A stretch of DNA of 64,000 nucleotides from NCBI RefSeq assembly GCF_040717455.1, contig NZ_JBFEFH010000003.1, positions 62,001-126,000 on the forward strand, read 5' to 3'. The translations under genes were made by a program, and so were the position numbers. The DNA is from Tautonia sp040717455 (GTDB lineage Bacteria; Planctomycetota; Planctomycetia; Isosphaerales; Isosphaeraceae). Shown here piece by piece: positions 12,601 to 20,076 of the stretch. Every line of letters begins with the position of its first letter. Within the stretch, counting starts at the first letter, position 1. The notes under the pieces are model-generated. The model saw only the letters and a list, made by a program, of their open reading frames with translations, ran no database searches and was not told the origin of the DNA.

Positions 12601-13190
12601 GCGGGCAGCATCAGCAAGGGATGCGGTTTGCCCCGGTTGCTTTCGGGAGGGGCGGCCGCGGAGCCCCGCTCTCGGGCCGATGGCGTTGACGCGGCGGCTG
12701 GGCTGGATGAAGCACGTCCTCGACGTCGAGGCGGAGGGGCAGGTTGTTCGAGGATCTCCTCGACGTCATCGAGGGCCGATTCCAGGGAAGGAGGCTCGAC
12801 CTCGCCGGCCATCGGGCCCATCTGGCCTGCCCATCCGCCCGCCACGGGGGCACCGGGGCGTGCCTGAACGCGTGTCTTCTCGAACTGGGCGGGCCCGTCG
12901 TCCGGGGTGATCAGGAAGATCCGAGCCTTCCCGATCCGGAGCTCGCTCCCCTGGCGAAAGCTGGAGGAGACCACCCGCTTCCCGTCGACCTCGACGGTGC
13001 TGGCCTCTGGCGTGGCCTCGACCTTGTAGCGGTCGTTCTTCCATCGGAGCCGCCCGTGGAAGGGCATCGCCTCGCGGTCCTGGATCACGATGTCGCATTT
13101 CGGGTCCGAGCCGATGAGAACTTGCTGACTCGGGGAAATCGTCAGGTATTCGACACGGCCCTTGCCGTCGTGAATCTCCAGCGTTGCCAT
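9660..13190 (-). CDS. FHA domain - membrane helix - TPR-like - beta-propeller protein
   Basis: A 1176-residue protein with an unusual domain chain. Residues about 20-95 form an FHA domain (IGSDPKCDIVI, FHGRLRW, ELRIGKARIFL), which binds phosphothreonine in known members. A proline/arginine-rich linker follows, then one strong membrane helix near 217-240 (VVIILVLTLAILVSLGFG). Residues 250-340 resemble TPR units (AEYRNAIERFDLYVENYP). The remaining 700 residues carry repeated PQQ/WD-like blades (YAVADGFAYALDASNGAPVW, WSVDPRNGSVAWRTI, VYLIDPTTGG), like a BamB-type propeller. The predicted layout has the FHA domain in the cytoplasm and the propeller outside. It is the last gene of a three-gene minus-strand run. 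Function is unknown; it may connect Ser/Thr phosphorylation to an envelope complex. Confidence 0.85.
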   Translation of the reverse strand: MATLEIHDGKGRVEYLTISPSQQVLIGSDPKCDIVIQDREAMPFHGRLRWKNDRYKVEATPEASTVEVDGKRVVSSSFRQGSELRIGKARIFLITPDDGPAQFEKTRVQARPGAPVAGGWAGQMGPMAGEVEPPSLESALDDVEEILEQPAPPPRRRGRASSSPAAASTPSARERGSAAAPPESNRGKPHPLLMLPARWVRSVLTGKDQAPGEERVLSSPVVIILVLTLAILVSLGFGLFGIIREMAADRAFAKARESLENAEYRNAIERFDLYVENYPRHSLVSEARVLSALAQVRQFTTGSNPAWANALDAAGAMFEDLREEPAYPDARADLAGAVLDVTNGLVDRAQRFADGQSLELAEDAVTLHDRIGGSAAMLARERADVPTRLEEARASVLKNEARKTALGAMDAALDAGDPDATYEARDVLVTQYADQADDPEVITRLRSANELIRAETSVDLSRVRASAEPRPDPLGPPTSLVLRSTMEPATENPSLAYAVADGFAYALDASNGAPVWHVPVGLDCPFPPIPIPGARGDVLVFDSRHEDLLRLAGQDGRLVWRQELGEAVVDPPLILGNQLAQPTAAGRLVLINLVNGERQASIDLGRPLAKTPVADDLGRHYYVLGEAAVAFVVRRDPVECVAVEYVGHDLGFAAASPARIGNYLLVAENRRPESGRWSLFQIEAEGTRLRLRQRVDHVGWTWDTPASSGQVLWAVSDRGSIDVYAIGPYEQENPLRLITRIEPEGTRLGPTFTYARTDRELWVASARSARYDLDPQRATLATAWTLSQAGAALAAPQIRDDRMILTQAPERGRGAALWSVDPRNGSVAWRTILGSPWPSPPEPMLDRRGLASLSGDGSRLLIPVDDLQDGGFVVEPIPRPGDRRLPVGQLRRIDAGSATLIIPAPDTDHLFVRQDDGATLSRVTLPSPLSARPLIWEDDLLVPGVDGRVYLIDPTTGGPKADPLLPTFTGDGPIAWLDPVPIDSDAIALADRSGVVRRVIKDDGERPRLMIENEVALGQPLVAPPGSTGDTIFLATADGWIRALASRDLSPSGAWELDAPVALGPFTDLDSGTVLVADASGKVIAFGVGGERLWTIDLEGDTLSGPPIIEGEDVWLSTLGGTLHRRARGDGASREQLDLTPLPAGGPSPVERTMVLPSSPGTLRMLRDPTLDPVSE

Positions 13191-13284
13191 GCGGGGCGTC
13201 CAGGGGGGTGATGACGGTTGATGAGCGAGAGGTGTCGGTCGGTAACTCTCCAGCGAGCGGCCCCGGACGGCGATCCGCCGGGGT

Positions 13285-14262
13285 TCAGTTCAGCGGTTGC
13301 TGATCGATGACCTCGAAGGCGAAACGGTTGCCGGCCGGGACCACGCTGAATTTGGTCGTCCGGATCTCGAGCGGCTGCAAGCCTTTGTATTGCTGCTCGA
13401 GTCGAGAGAGGATCTGCTCGACCTGTGCCGGGAAGAACTGGAAGATCACCCCGCGCTGGCCGACGTCGATCCCGGCCTTCCGCAGCAGCTCGATGTCCGA
13501 TTGCCGTCGCCCGCCGCCCTGCCAGAGGAAGTACAGCCGGTCGTCGTTCCCGCGGTTCGCGACCCGGACGTCCGGCCGAGGCTTGTTGAAGTTGGAGACG
13601 TAATGCATCTGGTTGTCGAGCACGGTCGCCATCTCGACCCCGAAGAAATCGAGCAGCCGAGCATATTCGTCGAGCGTCTGACCGGGGTTGTAGATGATGC
13701 TCCAGCGTTGCTCTCGTGGGACCCCGCCGTCTCCGGCACCCAGGCCATAGGAGGCGGCCCCGGTGCCGAGCTTCGAGGCCCGGATTCCGGTGGCGAGGGC
13801 CCCTCCCTCGGGCATCTCCTCGGCCAGGTCGGCGAATTCCTGATTGGCCAGCGCATCGACCATGGCGGACGGGACCTGTTCGAGCGACGGCTCCTCGAAG
13901 TCCGCCGGGGAGAGTTCCGCGTTCGAGGCGAAGGCCGCGGCGGCGGCGTCGGGCACGTCGATTTGCTCGGTCGAGTTCTCCTCGCCGTCGAGCCGGCCGC
14001 CCCCCCCGCCGTAGACCTCGATGATCTCGATCTCGGCCGGCACGCTCCGGGCGTAGGAACGATTCGTCAGGTAGATCAGGGCAAGCCAGCCGACGATGAT
14101 CACCGCGCTGATGATGACGGCCATGAGCAACGAGGTGACACGGTCGTAGTCCGTCTCCCCTTGGATCTGAGGCTGGAGGCTTCGAGACGCCTCCCCCTCC
14201 CCTGCGGAGGCGGGGGGAGGGGGAGCGGCAGCAGAGGGCGCGGGAGATGGATTGACGGTCAT
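13285..14262 (-). CDS. Membrane-anchored protein of unknown function
   Basis: A 325-residue product that I do not recognise as a named family. The first 40 residues are proline/alanine rich and the only membrane helix is at about 45-67 (SLLMAVIISAVIIVGWLALIYL). A short glycine run (YGGGGGR) and an acidic low-complexity stretch follow. The C-terminal 150 residues look folded, with alternating strands and helices (WSIIYNPGQTLDEYARLLDFFGVEMA, LYFLWQGGGRRQSDIELLRKAGID, QFFPAQVEQILSRLEQQY). It lies 21 bases after the cyclase-fold gene and 94 bases before the FHA gene, so the three are probably co-transcribed. The single N-terminal helix recalls TonB/TolR-type anchors, but no such domain is visible. 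Confidence 0.75.
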   Translation of the reverse strand: MTVNPSPAPSAAAPPPPASAGEGEASRSLQPQIQGETDYDRVTSLLMAVIISAVIIVGWLALIYLTNRSYARSVPAEIEIIEVYGGGGGRLDGEENSTEQIDVPDAAAAAFASNAELSPADFEEPSLEQVPSAMVDALANQEFADLAEEMPEGGALATGIRASKLGTGAASYGLGAGDGGVPREQRWSIIYNPGQTLDEYARLLDFFGVEMATVLDNQMHYVSNFNKPRPDVRVANRGNDDRLYFLWQGGGRRQSDIELLRKAGIDVGQRGVIFQFFPAQVEQILSRLEQQYKGLQPLEIRTTKFSVVPAGNRFAFEVIDQQPLN

Positions 14263-14283
14263 GGGAGCGATCCCCTCGCGGGG

Positions 14284-15876
14284 TCAAGGGCGATCGGGGG
14301 CGTTGGCGCGATCGACCGAAAGGGCGGGTTGGATCGAATCATACCAGCGCCGCCAATCGGCCGCGGCGGCTCGTTTCTGCGCGTCGTCGGCTCCGGCCGG
14401 GAGTCCGCCGCCATCGAGCCTCCGACTCAGGAGCCGAAGGCCGTAGTCGGCAGTGGCGGCGACCTCGTTGTTGCGATCCTCGATCGCCGCGATCAGGTCG
14501 GGGACCACGTCGAGGTCGCCCGTCCGGGCCAGGGCCCAGGCGGCCGTCAATCGCTGCGCGGGGATGCCCTCGATCAGCAGGACGCGGAAGCGATCCTTGT
14601 ACGGCTTGAGGGCGAGCGGACCGCTGGTGAAGTAGCGGTCGATGAGACCGGCGAGGGCCGATTCACCCTCGTCGGCTCGGGGGTCCTCCAGGATGGAGAG
14701 CATCTCCTCGATGGCCCCGTTCATGGGTCGGACGACGACTCGCCCCTGCGCCACGGTCAGGTTCTCGAGATTCTCGGGGAGCCCCCGGCCTCCGAGCAAG
14801 GTCCCCGACCCGAGCCGCTCAACCTTGATCCGCTCGAGCGTCTTCTCGGTCGCTCGCGTCAGGAACAGGACGGCCCAGGAGGTATTGGCGACCGCCTCGA
14901 ACATGGCGTTCCAACTGCCGTTGCCTGTCTGATTCGCGGTGATGTACTGCGCACCGACCCGGAACCAATCGACCGAGCCGAACTGGGCCAGGTTGCCCAA
15001 TCCGCCGACCCGTTCGCAGCCATAGAGACCGTAGAAGATCGAGGGGCCGAACAAATTCGATTGGTCCGGGCGGTAGTTGCGGGCAAGCCAGGTGATCCCT
15101 TGCCCGATCGCCTGATCGAGCTGGGCGTCGGTCAGGCCGACCCGGAATTCGGCCTGGTCGGTCTCGGGGACGAGCGGGACGAGCAGCGGGCTGGTGGTCC
15201 GCTCCCGTCGCTTCCGGTAGGGGGCAAGTTGCATCTTGCAGATTAAGAGGCTGCCGGTCCCCGCGGCGGTCATCGAGACGGTGGGGGGGCTCGGGGCATC
15301 GGGATGGTAATTCCAACCGCCGCCACGCTGGACCGACATGTACCACCGGGCCGCTCGCTCCCAGACGCTCGGGGGGACGCGGACCCCGGCGCTCTCCGCC
15401 TCCCAGAGCCCGAGGATCGCGTATTGGGAGATCGAGCAATCGCCTGTATCACCTGATCGGCCGTCGTAGTCCCAGGCGCCGTTGCTCTTCTGCTTGGCGA
15501 TCAGGTACGAGGCCGCCGACTGGATCATCGGGCGGTAGACGTTGGGGTCGAGATTGACCAGCATCATGCAGGCGATGCCGGTCTCGTAGATGTCGGCCCC
15601 GCCGGACCGGGCTGGCCGGTAACCTTCGCTGTTCGAGGCGCTGAGGGCGTTCTGGATCGTCTGGACCAGAGCGGGGTCATCCGTCGGGACACCGGCCTTG
15701 AGCATCGCCAGGGCCGCGAGTGCCGACTCCCCGGGGGTGACGGACGGCCCCCGCGATTTCAGGAATGCAACCCCCTGAGAGATGGAACCGTCCTGCGCCC
15801 CCGCGGACGGGCATGGGTTCAGGGTCGCGAGCGGAATCAGCAGCGCGAAAATGATCTTGTGGGCGAAACCACGCAT
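14284..15876 (-). CDS. Secreted prenyltransferase/squalene-cyclase-like repeat protein
   Basis: The 530-residue product begins with a signal peptide (MRGFAHKIIFALLIPLATL, cleavage near SAGAQD). ATG 15876 is chosen because it puts this peptide at the N-terminus; an upstream ATG at 15921 adds 15 residues. Repeats of the alpha-alpha toroid type are clear: SQGVAFLKSRG, ALAMLKAGVP, YLIAKQKSNGAWDYDG, ISQYAILGLWEAESAG, WYMSVQRGGGWNYHP. This fold is shared by squalene cyclases and prenyltransferase beta subunits. I see no DxDD cyclase motif, so a structural or binding role is more likely. It is the first gene of the run that ends with the FHA protein. Confidence 0.8.
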   Translation of the reverse strand: MRGFAHKIIFALLIPLATLNPCPSAGAQDGSISQGVAFLKSRGPSVTPGESALAALAMLKAGVPTDDPALVQTIQNALSASNSEGYRPARSGGADIYETGIACMMLVNLDPNVYRPMIQSAASYLIAKQKSNGAWDYDGRSGDTGDCSISQYAILGLWEAESAGVRVPPSVWERAARWYMSVQRGGGWNYHPDAPSPPTVSMTAAGTGSLLICKMQLAPYRKRRERTTSPLLVPLVPETDQAEFRVGLTDAQLDQAIGQGITWLARNYRPDQSNLFGPSIFYGLYGCERVGGLGNLAQFGSVDWFRVGAQYITANQTGNGSWNAMFEAVANTSWAVLFLTRATEKTLERIKVERLGSGTLLGGRGLPENLENLTVAQGRVVVRPMNGAIEEMLSILEDPRADEGESALAGLIDRYFTSGPLALKPYKDRFRVLLIEGIPAQRLTAAWALARTGDLDVVPDLIAAIEDRNNEVAATADYGLRLLSRRLDGGGLPAGADDAQKRAAAADWRRWYDSIQPALSVDRANAPDRP

Positions 15877-15943
15877 GATGCCCCAGAGTCTCGCGGATCG
15901 AGGAACATCGGGCCGGAACACGCATTGTTGATTGATTATTCAG

Positions 15944-15975
15944 GAGCCGTCGGCCGGAGTAAAGGCCGACGGCTC
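15944..15975. terminator. Hairpin after the DUF1080 gene
   Basis: A perfect 12-bp stem (GAGCCGTCGGCC 15944-15955, GGCCGACGGCTC 15964-15975) with an 8-base loop lies 12 bases beyond the stop of the minus-strand gene ending at 15988 and before the next start at 15876. There is no T run on the minus strand, so it may be a weak terminator or an RNA-stabilising hairpin. Confidence 0.5.
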
Positions 15976-15987
15976 TTTCGTCAGTAC

Positions 15988-16821
15988 TCAGTCGCGCAGG
16001 ATCGGCCGGACTTCGAAGCGTCGGCAGTGCAACTCGGCCCCTTCGGACTGGAGGAGAATCTTGCCCTTCGTCAGGCTCGCCTCGGTCCCGACGTTGACGA
16101 CATAACCGTTGACGATGTTGGTGATGGTCGCCCCGTCGCAGATGACTTCCATCGTGGTCCACTCACCCGCCGGGCTCTCGACGTCTCGGGGGCCCCGGAC
16201 GTTGATCACGTCCTTCCACTCCGGGTCGCGGCCCCACCAGTTGTAGCGGCCCGAGTCTCGGGTCACGGGCTTACCGTCGACGGGGTCGTAGTAGAGCTGG
16301 TTCCCCTCGCCTTCCCGCACCACGCAGGTCAGGCTCGGGCGCTCCGCCCCCCCGACCATGATGAAGTCGCCGCACCCGCCTTCGATGATCTGGCACTCGA
16401 TCGACTCCATCCAGCCGGAGCCGGCGGCGCCGTCCTCGCCAACGCAGTGCAGGAGGAGCCCGGAGTCGCGCGACCTGTCGACCCGGGGGGGGAAGGTCTT
16501 CGGGCCCCATCGCCATTCGATGATCAGGTGGTAGTTCTCGAATTCCTCGTCGGTGATGATGCCCCCGAATTCCTCGCCGGAAATCCGGAGCATGCCGTCG
16601 ACCACGCTGAAGACGTCCTTGGGATCGTCGTATCCGCTGTCTTTCAGGTACGTGTAGAACCCGGAGAGATCGTTCCCGTTGAACTGGAGGACGGGCTCAC
16701 CTGACCGGATCTCTGGGCGATCGAGTGCGAAGGCGGGAATATCCCCACGGTCCTGGACCGAGGGGGAGGGGCTGACAGCCGCGGCCAGCAGGGCCACGCC
16801 GAGGGAGGTTGAGGAGATCAT
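15988..16821 (-). CDS. Secreted DUF1080 (3-keto-disaccharide hydrolase-type) protein
   Basis: The 277-residue product has a signal peptide (MISSTSLGVALLAAAV) and then one DUF1080 domain, a concanavalin-like beta-sandwich: LQFNGNDLSGFYTYL, FSVVDGMLRISGEEFGGIITDEEFENYHLIIEWRWG, DSGLLLHCVGEDG, ECQIIEGGCGDF, GEWTTMEVICDG, GKILLQSEGAELHCRRFEVRPI. DUF1080 proteins are strongly expanded in Planctomycetes and some cleave 3-keto-sugars. The start is ATG 16821, which places the signal peptide first. It is probably periplasmic. The neighbours do not reveal a substrate. Confidence 0.88.
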   Translation of the reverse strand: MISSTSLGVALLAAAVSPSPSVQDRGDIPAFALDRPEIRSGEPVLQFNGNDLSGFYTYLKDSGYDDPKDVFSVVDGMLRISGEEFGGIITDEEFENYHLIIEWRWGPKTFPPRVDRSRDSGLLLHCVGEDGAAGSGWMESIECQIIEGGCGDFIMVGGAERPSLTCVVREGEGNQLYYDPVDGKPVTRDSGRYNWWGRDPEWKDVINVRGPRDVESPAGEWTTMEVICDGATITNIVNGYVVNVGTEASLTKGKILLQSEGAELHCRRFEVRPILRD

Positions 16822-16859
16822 CGGGATGCTCGATCGTGTTAGCGGGAGGAGGGGGACAC

Positions 16860-17141
16860 TCAGGTGCGCTGACGATGGACCTCGGCCCCGAGCGACCGAC
16901 AGAGCGATTCGACGCGGTCGATGGAACCGGGATCGGGGCACGGGATGGAGAGAACCATGCCCTGGTGGCCCTCGATCCGGTCCGGCGGGGTCACGCCGAG
17001 ACGGTCCGAAGGGATGCCGAGGCCGACGAGTCTCTGGATCGCCAGATTGCCCTGGGACGAATTCCGGAAGAAGGCGACGATGCGAGAAACGGCGTCCGCC
17101 GCCTGCATCTCGCCCGGGCGGACCATGGGAGGCTCGATCAT
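16860..17141 (-). CDS. Small protein of unknown function, coupled to the kinase locus
   Basis: A 93-residue product. It reads as an alpha/beta mini-domain: helix AVSRIVAFFRNSSQGNLAIQRLVGLGIPSDRLGVT, then strand GMVLSIPCPDP and helix SIDRVESLCRSLGAEV. This order resembles small domains that grip a ligand or pair with a copy of themselves, but I cannot name the family. Its ATG overlaps the stop of the preceding small ORF (ATGA), and that ORF follows the atypical kinase gene, so kinase and small genes probably share one message. Confidence 0.6.
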   Translation of the reverse strand: MIEPPMVRPGEMQAADAVSRIVAFFRNSSQGNLAIQRLVGLGIPSDRLGVTPPDRIEGHQGMVLSIPCPDPGSIDRVESLCRSLGAEVHRQRT

Positions 17142-17236
17142 TGTCGCGCGTCCAACCGGGTCAGGATGGTGTGAAGCTCGCGGATCGAGGTCATCGTCGG
17201 CACCTCGATCCGGGTCTCGGAAAGTCTGCCAGGCAT
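17138..17236 (-). CDS. Very small coupled ORF of uncertain start
   Basis: The frame ending at 17138 is open for 82 codons and its stop overlaps the next start as ATGA, typical of translational coupling. Only ATG 17236 (32 residues: MPGRLSETRIEVP, MTSIRELHTILTRLDARQ) or a TTG 15 bases earlier begin after the kinase gene has ended; ATG 17386 would overlap the kinase by 65 bases. The product is soluble with a strand-helix pattern. It may be a real mini-gene or the remnant of a longer gene. Confidence 0.35.
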   Translation of the reverse strand: MPGRLSETRIEVPTMTSIRELHTILTRLDARQ

Positions 17237-17321
17237 GTCGAGGCGACGCAAGGCACTGCCGAGCCCGCGAGCAACCGCCGGCTGACAGCGGCCCTCGGGG
17301 GTAGATCGGCGTGAGGCATCG

Positions 17322-18245
17322 TCACTCGTCCTTCGGGGCGGAGGCGAGCGCCCTGAGGTCGTTGGCGACAACCGCCATGGTCGCATACCGATCTTCCTTG
17401 CGGCGAGCGAGACAGCGATCGATGACCTTGGACAGGTCGGCCGGGAGATTGGGGGCGACGTCGGCCATGCGGAGGGGATCGGCGTTCATTCTGGCCCGAA
17501 TCATGGCCATCTGGTCGCCGGCCATCTCGTAAGGGAGCCGGTTCGTGAACATCTCGAATGCCATGACACCGAACGAAAAGACGTCGATGCGGCGGTCGGT
17601 CGACTCGCGCCGGATCAACTCGGGGGCCATGTATTGGAGCGTGCCGGTCCGATTCCCGGGGCGGTGGAAGTGCGGCTCATCGGGGACGGCCAGGCCGAAG
17701 TCGATGATCTTGACCACATTCTCGCGGTTCACCAGGACGTTCTTCGGCCCGAAGTCGTGGTGAATGAACCCTGCTTTGTGAACGGCGTCCAGGCCTTCGG
17801 CGGTCTGGATCAGAAGCCCGACCTTGTTGCTCAGGTCTCGGGCGCCGATTTTCCGGATTTCGGAGAGGCTGACCCCCTCGACGAACTCCATCGAGAGCCA
17901 GTGCTCCTTCTTGGTCGAGAGGCCGTAGTCGAAGGTCAGCACCACGTTCTTGTGCCGGATTTTCGAGCCGATGAAGCCTTCGGGCGGGCGGCCTTCCCGG
18001 GAGGCCCGGGCCAGCGCCTCGGCAGTTTTCTCGCTATTCTGGACCTTGAGACAGACCGACCGTTGCTGTTCGTTGTCCAGGGCCTTCGACACGTGAGACA
18101 TGCTGCCCTGGCTAGTTTCCGCCAGGACGGTGAACCGCTTCGCCAGGTTCACCCGCTTCATCTTCGGGATCGGGACGGCCTTCACCTTCCCGGCGAGTTC
18201 GGGGGCTTTCTTCGATTCCTTCGATCCGAATAGCTTTCCGAACAT
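17322..18245 (-). CDS. Atypical serine/threonine protein kinase-like protein
   Basis: A 307-residue soluble protein with a kinase domain at about residues 35-300. The ATP-binding lysine (CLK, Lys67), the DFG motif (182-184), APE (YMAPELIRR) and the helix-F segment (DRRIDVFSFGVMAFEM) are present. Two key regions are unusual: the glycine loop reads AETSQGSMSHV rather than GxGxxG, and the catalytic loop reads HHDFGPKN (162-169) where HRDLKPEN is expected. The HRD arginine is therefore His and the catalytic-loop lysine is Gly; the catalytic Asp and Asn remain. Activity may be weak or altered. There is no membrane helix or sensor. The basic N-terminus is lysine rich. It leads the small-gene cluster 16860-18245. 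Confidence 0.85.
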   Translation of the reverse strand: MFGKLFGSKESKKAPELAGKVKAVPIPKMKRVNLAKRFTVLAETSQGSMSHVSKALDNEQQRSVCLKVQNSEKTAEALARASREGRPPEGFIGSKIRHKNVVLTFDYGLSTKKEHWLSMEFVEGVSLSEIRKIGARDLSNKVGLLIQTAEGLDAVHKAGFIHHDFGPKNVLVNRENVVKIIDFGLAVPDEPHFHRPGNRTGTLQYMAPELIRRESTDRRIDVFSFGVMAFEMFTNRLPYEMAGDQMAMIRARMNADPLRMADVAPNLPADLSKVIDRCLARRKEDRYATMAVVANDLRALASAPKDE

Positions 18246-18638
18246 CGTGCCGTCGTCTCCCGAGAACGGGTCGGCCCGATTCTGGGGCCGATCGGGTTGA
18301 GACCATTCATCGAACCCGCGGGTCGATCGTATCGTAGCCTAAAGGACCGGGAAACAGGCCCCTCCGCGAATTCGAGACGCGGCGTCGAGTCGGGCTTGCT
18401 CTCCAATCTCAAGAGGATTCTACGGCGAGCCGGAGAGCCTGGTGACGCTCGGGTTCTCGACGGATTGCCCCGACTCGACCTCGCGGAATCGGTCGATCCG
18501 CGCCGCCCAAGGTGATCTTGGGTTATCGTCGAGGGGCCACCTCCGGTAGAATGAAGAGGCGGCGAAATCGATTCTCGCCACTCGGCTCGGTCCATTCCCT
18601 CCCCCGTTCCACTCCCTTTCGTCCTTCAAGGAGGCCTG
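18246..18638. other. Divergent intergenic region, kinase / FKBP
   Basis: This 393-base region contains no convincing gene. It must hold both divergent promoters. On the plus strand a good -10 hexamer TAGAAT lies at 18547-18552, but no good -35 sits at the right distance. A strong ribosome site AAGGAGG (18628-18634) precedes the FKBP start. Confidence 0.55.
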
Positions 18639-19406
18639 ATGAGCGACCTGATGGTCATCGCGTTCGGCGCCCTGATCGCAGTCGGTTCGACGAACTCCGC
18701 CCCGCAAGACCAGCCGGCGCAGCAACCGGCCGCCCGCCCCGCCCCCGCCAACGCGGACCTCTCCGACCTGAATTCCAAGGCGAGCTACGGGTTCGGCCTG
18801 AACATCGGCCGGACCCTGAAGATGCAGTCCGAGCAGTTCCAGCTCGACGCCAGCCTGGTCGCCCGAGGCATCGTGGACGGCCTGAACGATGCTCAGCCCA
18901 TGCTGACCGATGAGCAACTGGCCCAGGTCATGGAAGAGTTCGAGCAGCAATTGCTCGCCCGGCAGGCTGAGGCCGAGCAGGCGATGCTCGAACAGAACAA
19001 GGAGAAGGCGGCCGAGAACAAGACCGCCGGCGACGCCTATCGGGCCGAGTTCGCGAAGAAGGAAGGGGTCAAATCGACCAATTCCGGCCTGCTCGTCGAG
19101 GAACTCAAGGCCGGGGACGGCGCCTCGCCGACCCTGTCCGACACGGTCACGATCCACTATAAAGGCACCCTGCTCGACGGTTCTGTCTTCGACTCGACCG
19201 AAGGGAAGGAACCCATGACCTTCCCGGTAGCCGAGTTCATCGAAGGGTGGAAGCAGGCGCTCCAGTTGATGAGCGTCGGAGACAAGTGGAGAGTGGTGAT
19301 TCCGCCGGAGCTGGCTTACGGCGAGTTCGGGACCCCCGGGGGGCCCATCCCTCCGAACTCCACCCTGATCTTCGAGATCGAATTGCTGGGGATTAGCGGC
19401 GAATGA
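18639..19406 (+). CDS. FKBP-type peptidyl-prolyl isomerase (FkpA/Mip type)
   Basis: The 255-residue product has an N-terminal hydrophobic signal (SDLMVIAFGALIAVGS), so it should act in the periplasm. Residues 35-140 form the helical FKBP_N dimerisation domain (YGFGLNIGRTLKMQ, LDASLVARGIVDGL). The FKBP domain follows (about 150-255): GDTVTIHYKGTLLDGSVFDST-type core, FPVAEFIEGWKQALQLMSVGDKW and the C-terminal strand STLIFEIELLGI. It catalyses cis-trans isomerisation of prolyl bonds in exported proteins. The start at ATG 18639 is set by a strong AAGGAGG five bases upstream. Confidence 0.93.
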   Translation: MSDLMVIAFGALIAVGSTNSAPQDQPAQQPAARPAPANADLSDLNSKASYGFGLNIGRTLKMQSEQFQLDASLVARGIVDGLNDAQPMLTDEQLAQVMEEFEQQLLARQAEAEQAMLEQNKEKAAENKTAGDAYRAEFAKKEGVKSTNSGLLVEELKAGDGASPTLSDTVTIHYKGTLLDGSVFDSTEGKEPMTFPVAEFIEGWKQALQLMSVGDKWRVVIPPELAYGEFGTPGGPIPPNSTLIFEIELLGISGE

Positions 19407-19610
19407 CCGCAGTGTTCGAGATCGCCGATCACGAACACCTCCCGTCGGGTAGTCGCCCGTCAGCCCTCGATCGATGATCCAGCAACGAGCACGTTGTCAT
19501 GGATGCCCCTTCAAGTTGACCAGGCAGCCCCGGATGCTCCGGCAGCCGGGGCTGCTCGCATCGAAGTCCGTTTCTCTCGAAACCTTGCTGCGAAAGGAAA
19601 TCCTTCGAAT

Positions 19611-19904
19611 ATGAGGATCTACGTCGGAAATCTGAATTATTCGGTGACGTCCGAAGAACTGCGTGCCATGTTCGAGCCGTTCGGCACCGTCGAGTGGGCC
19701 GAGGTCCAGACCAAGATGCGGACCGGCCGCTCCCGGGGCTTCGGTCTGGTCGACATGCCCGACGACGACCAGGCCCGATCGGCGATCGACGCCCTGGATG
19801 GGAAGGACATCGACGGCCGTGCGCTCTCGGTGAACGAATCGCGTCCCCGCCGCTCCGTGCGCGACCTCTACGCCGGGGGCTGGTCTGCCTCCGCCCGCCG
19901 CTGA
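19611..19904 (+). CDS. Single-RRM RNA-binding protein
   Basis: A 97-residue protein with one RNA recognition motif. RNP2 is IYVGNL (residues 3-8) and RNP1 is RSRGFGLVDM (about 41-50), with the usual helix segments TSEELRAMFEPFG and DDQARSAIDALDG. The C-terminus is a short basic tail. Such small RRM proteins are common in cyanobacteria and Planctomycetes and bind single-stranded RNA, often as cold-shock-type regulators. ATG 19611 is preceded by GAAAGGAAA; an in-frame upstream start at 19494 would add 39 residues without domain features. It lies just before the NYN-LOTUS gene. Confidence 0.92.
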   Translation: MRIYVGNLNYSVTSEELRAMFEPFGTVEWAEVQTKMRTGRSRGFGLVDMPDDDQARSAIDALDGKDIDGRALSVNESRPRRSVRDLYAGGWSASARR

Positions 19905-19972
19905 GTCGCCCGAACCGTCCCTCCGCGGCCCGGCGTGTCGCTGCCGGGCCGCTGGCGGGACCGAGCGTCCGA

Positions 19973-20001
19973 TTGCCTTGGATCACGGCCGGTCGTATGC
20001 T
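19973..20001 (+). promoter_or_regulatory. Possible promoter of the NYN-LOTUS gene
   Basis: TTGCCT (19973-19978) and TATGCT (19996-20001), each a 4/6 match to the sigma70 hexamers, are spaced by 17 bases. The site lies about 75 bases before the ATG at 20077, so this gene may be transcribed apart from the RRM gene. Confidence 0.35.
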
Positions 20002-20076
20002 TAAGTTCAATGTACCGGGCCGGTCCGGTCCAGTTGCCCCGGTTTCTGCCGATCCGCCACTTGCCCCGCTTGCGTC

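Noticed and set aside
10134..12689. Long open frame on the plus strand opposite the FHA-propeller gene
   Set aside because: Its translation is a low-complexity string rich in Arg, Gly, Pro and Asp with no domain, as expected for the antisense of a GC-rich gene. The minus-strand protein has real domains.
13297..15246. 649-codon plus-strand open frame
   Set aside because: It spans two minus-strand genes and has antisense-type composition and no recognisable motif.
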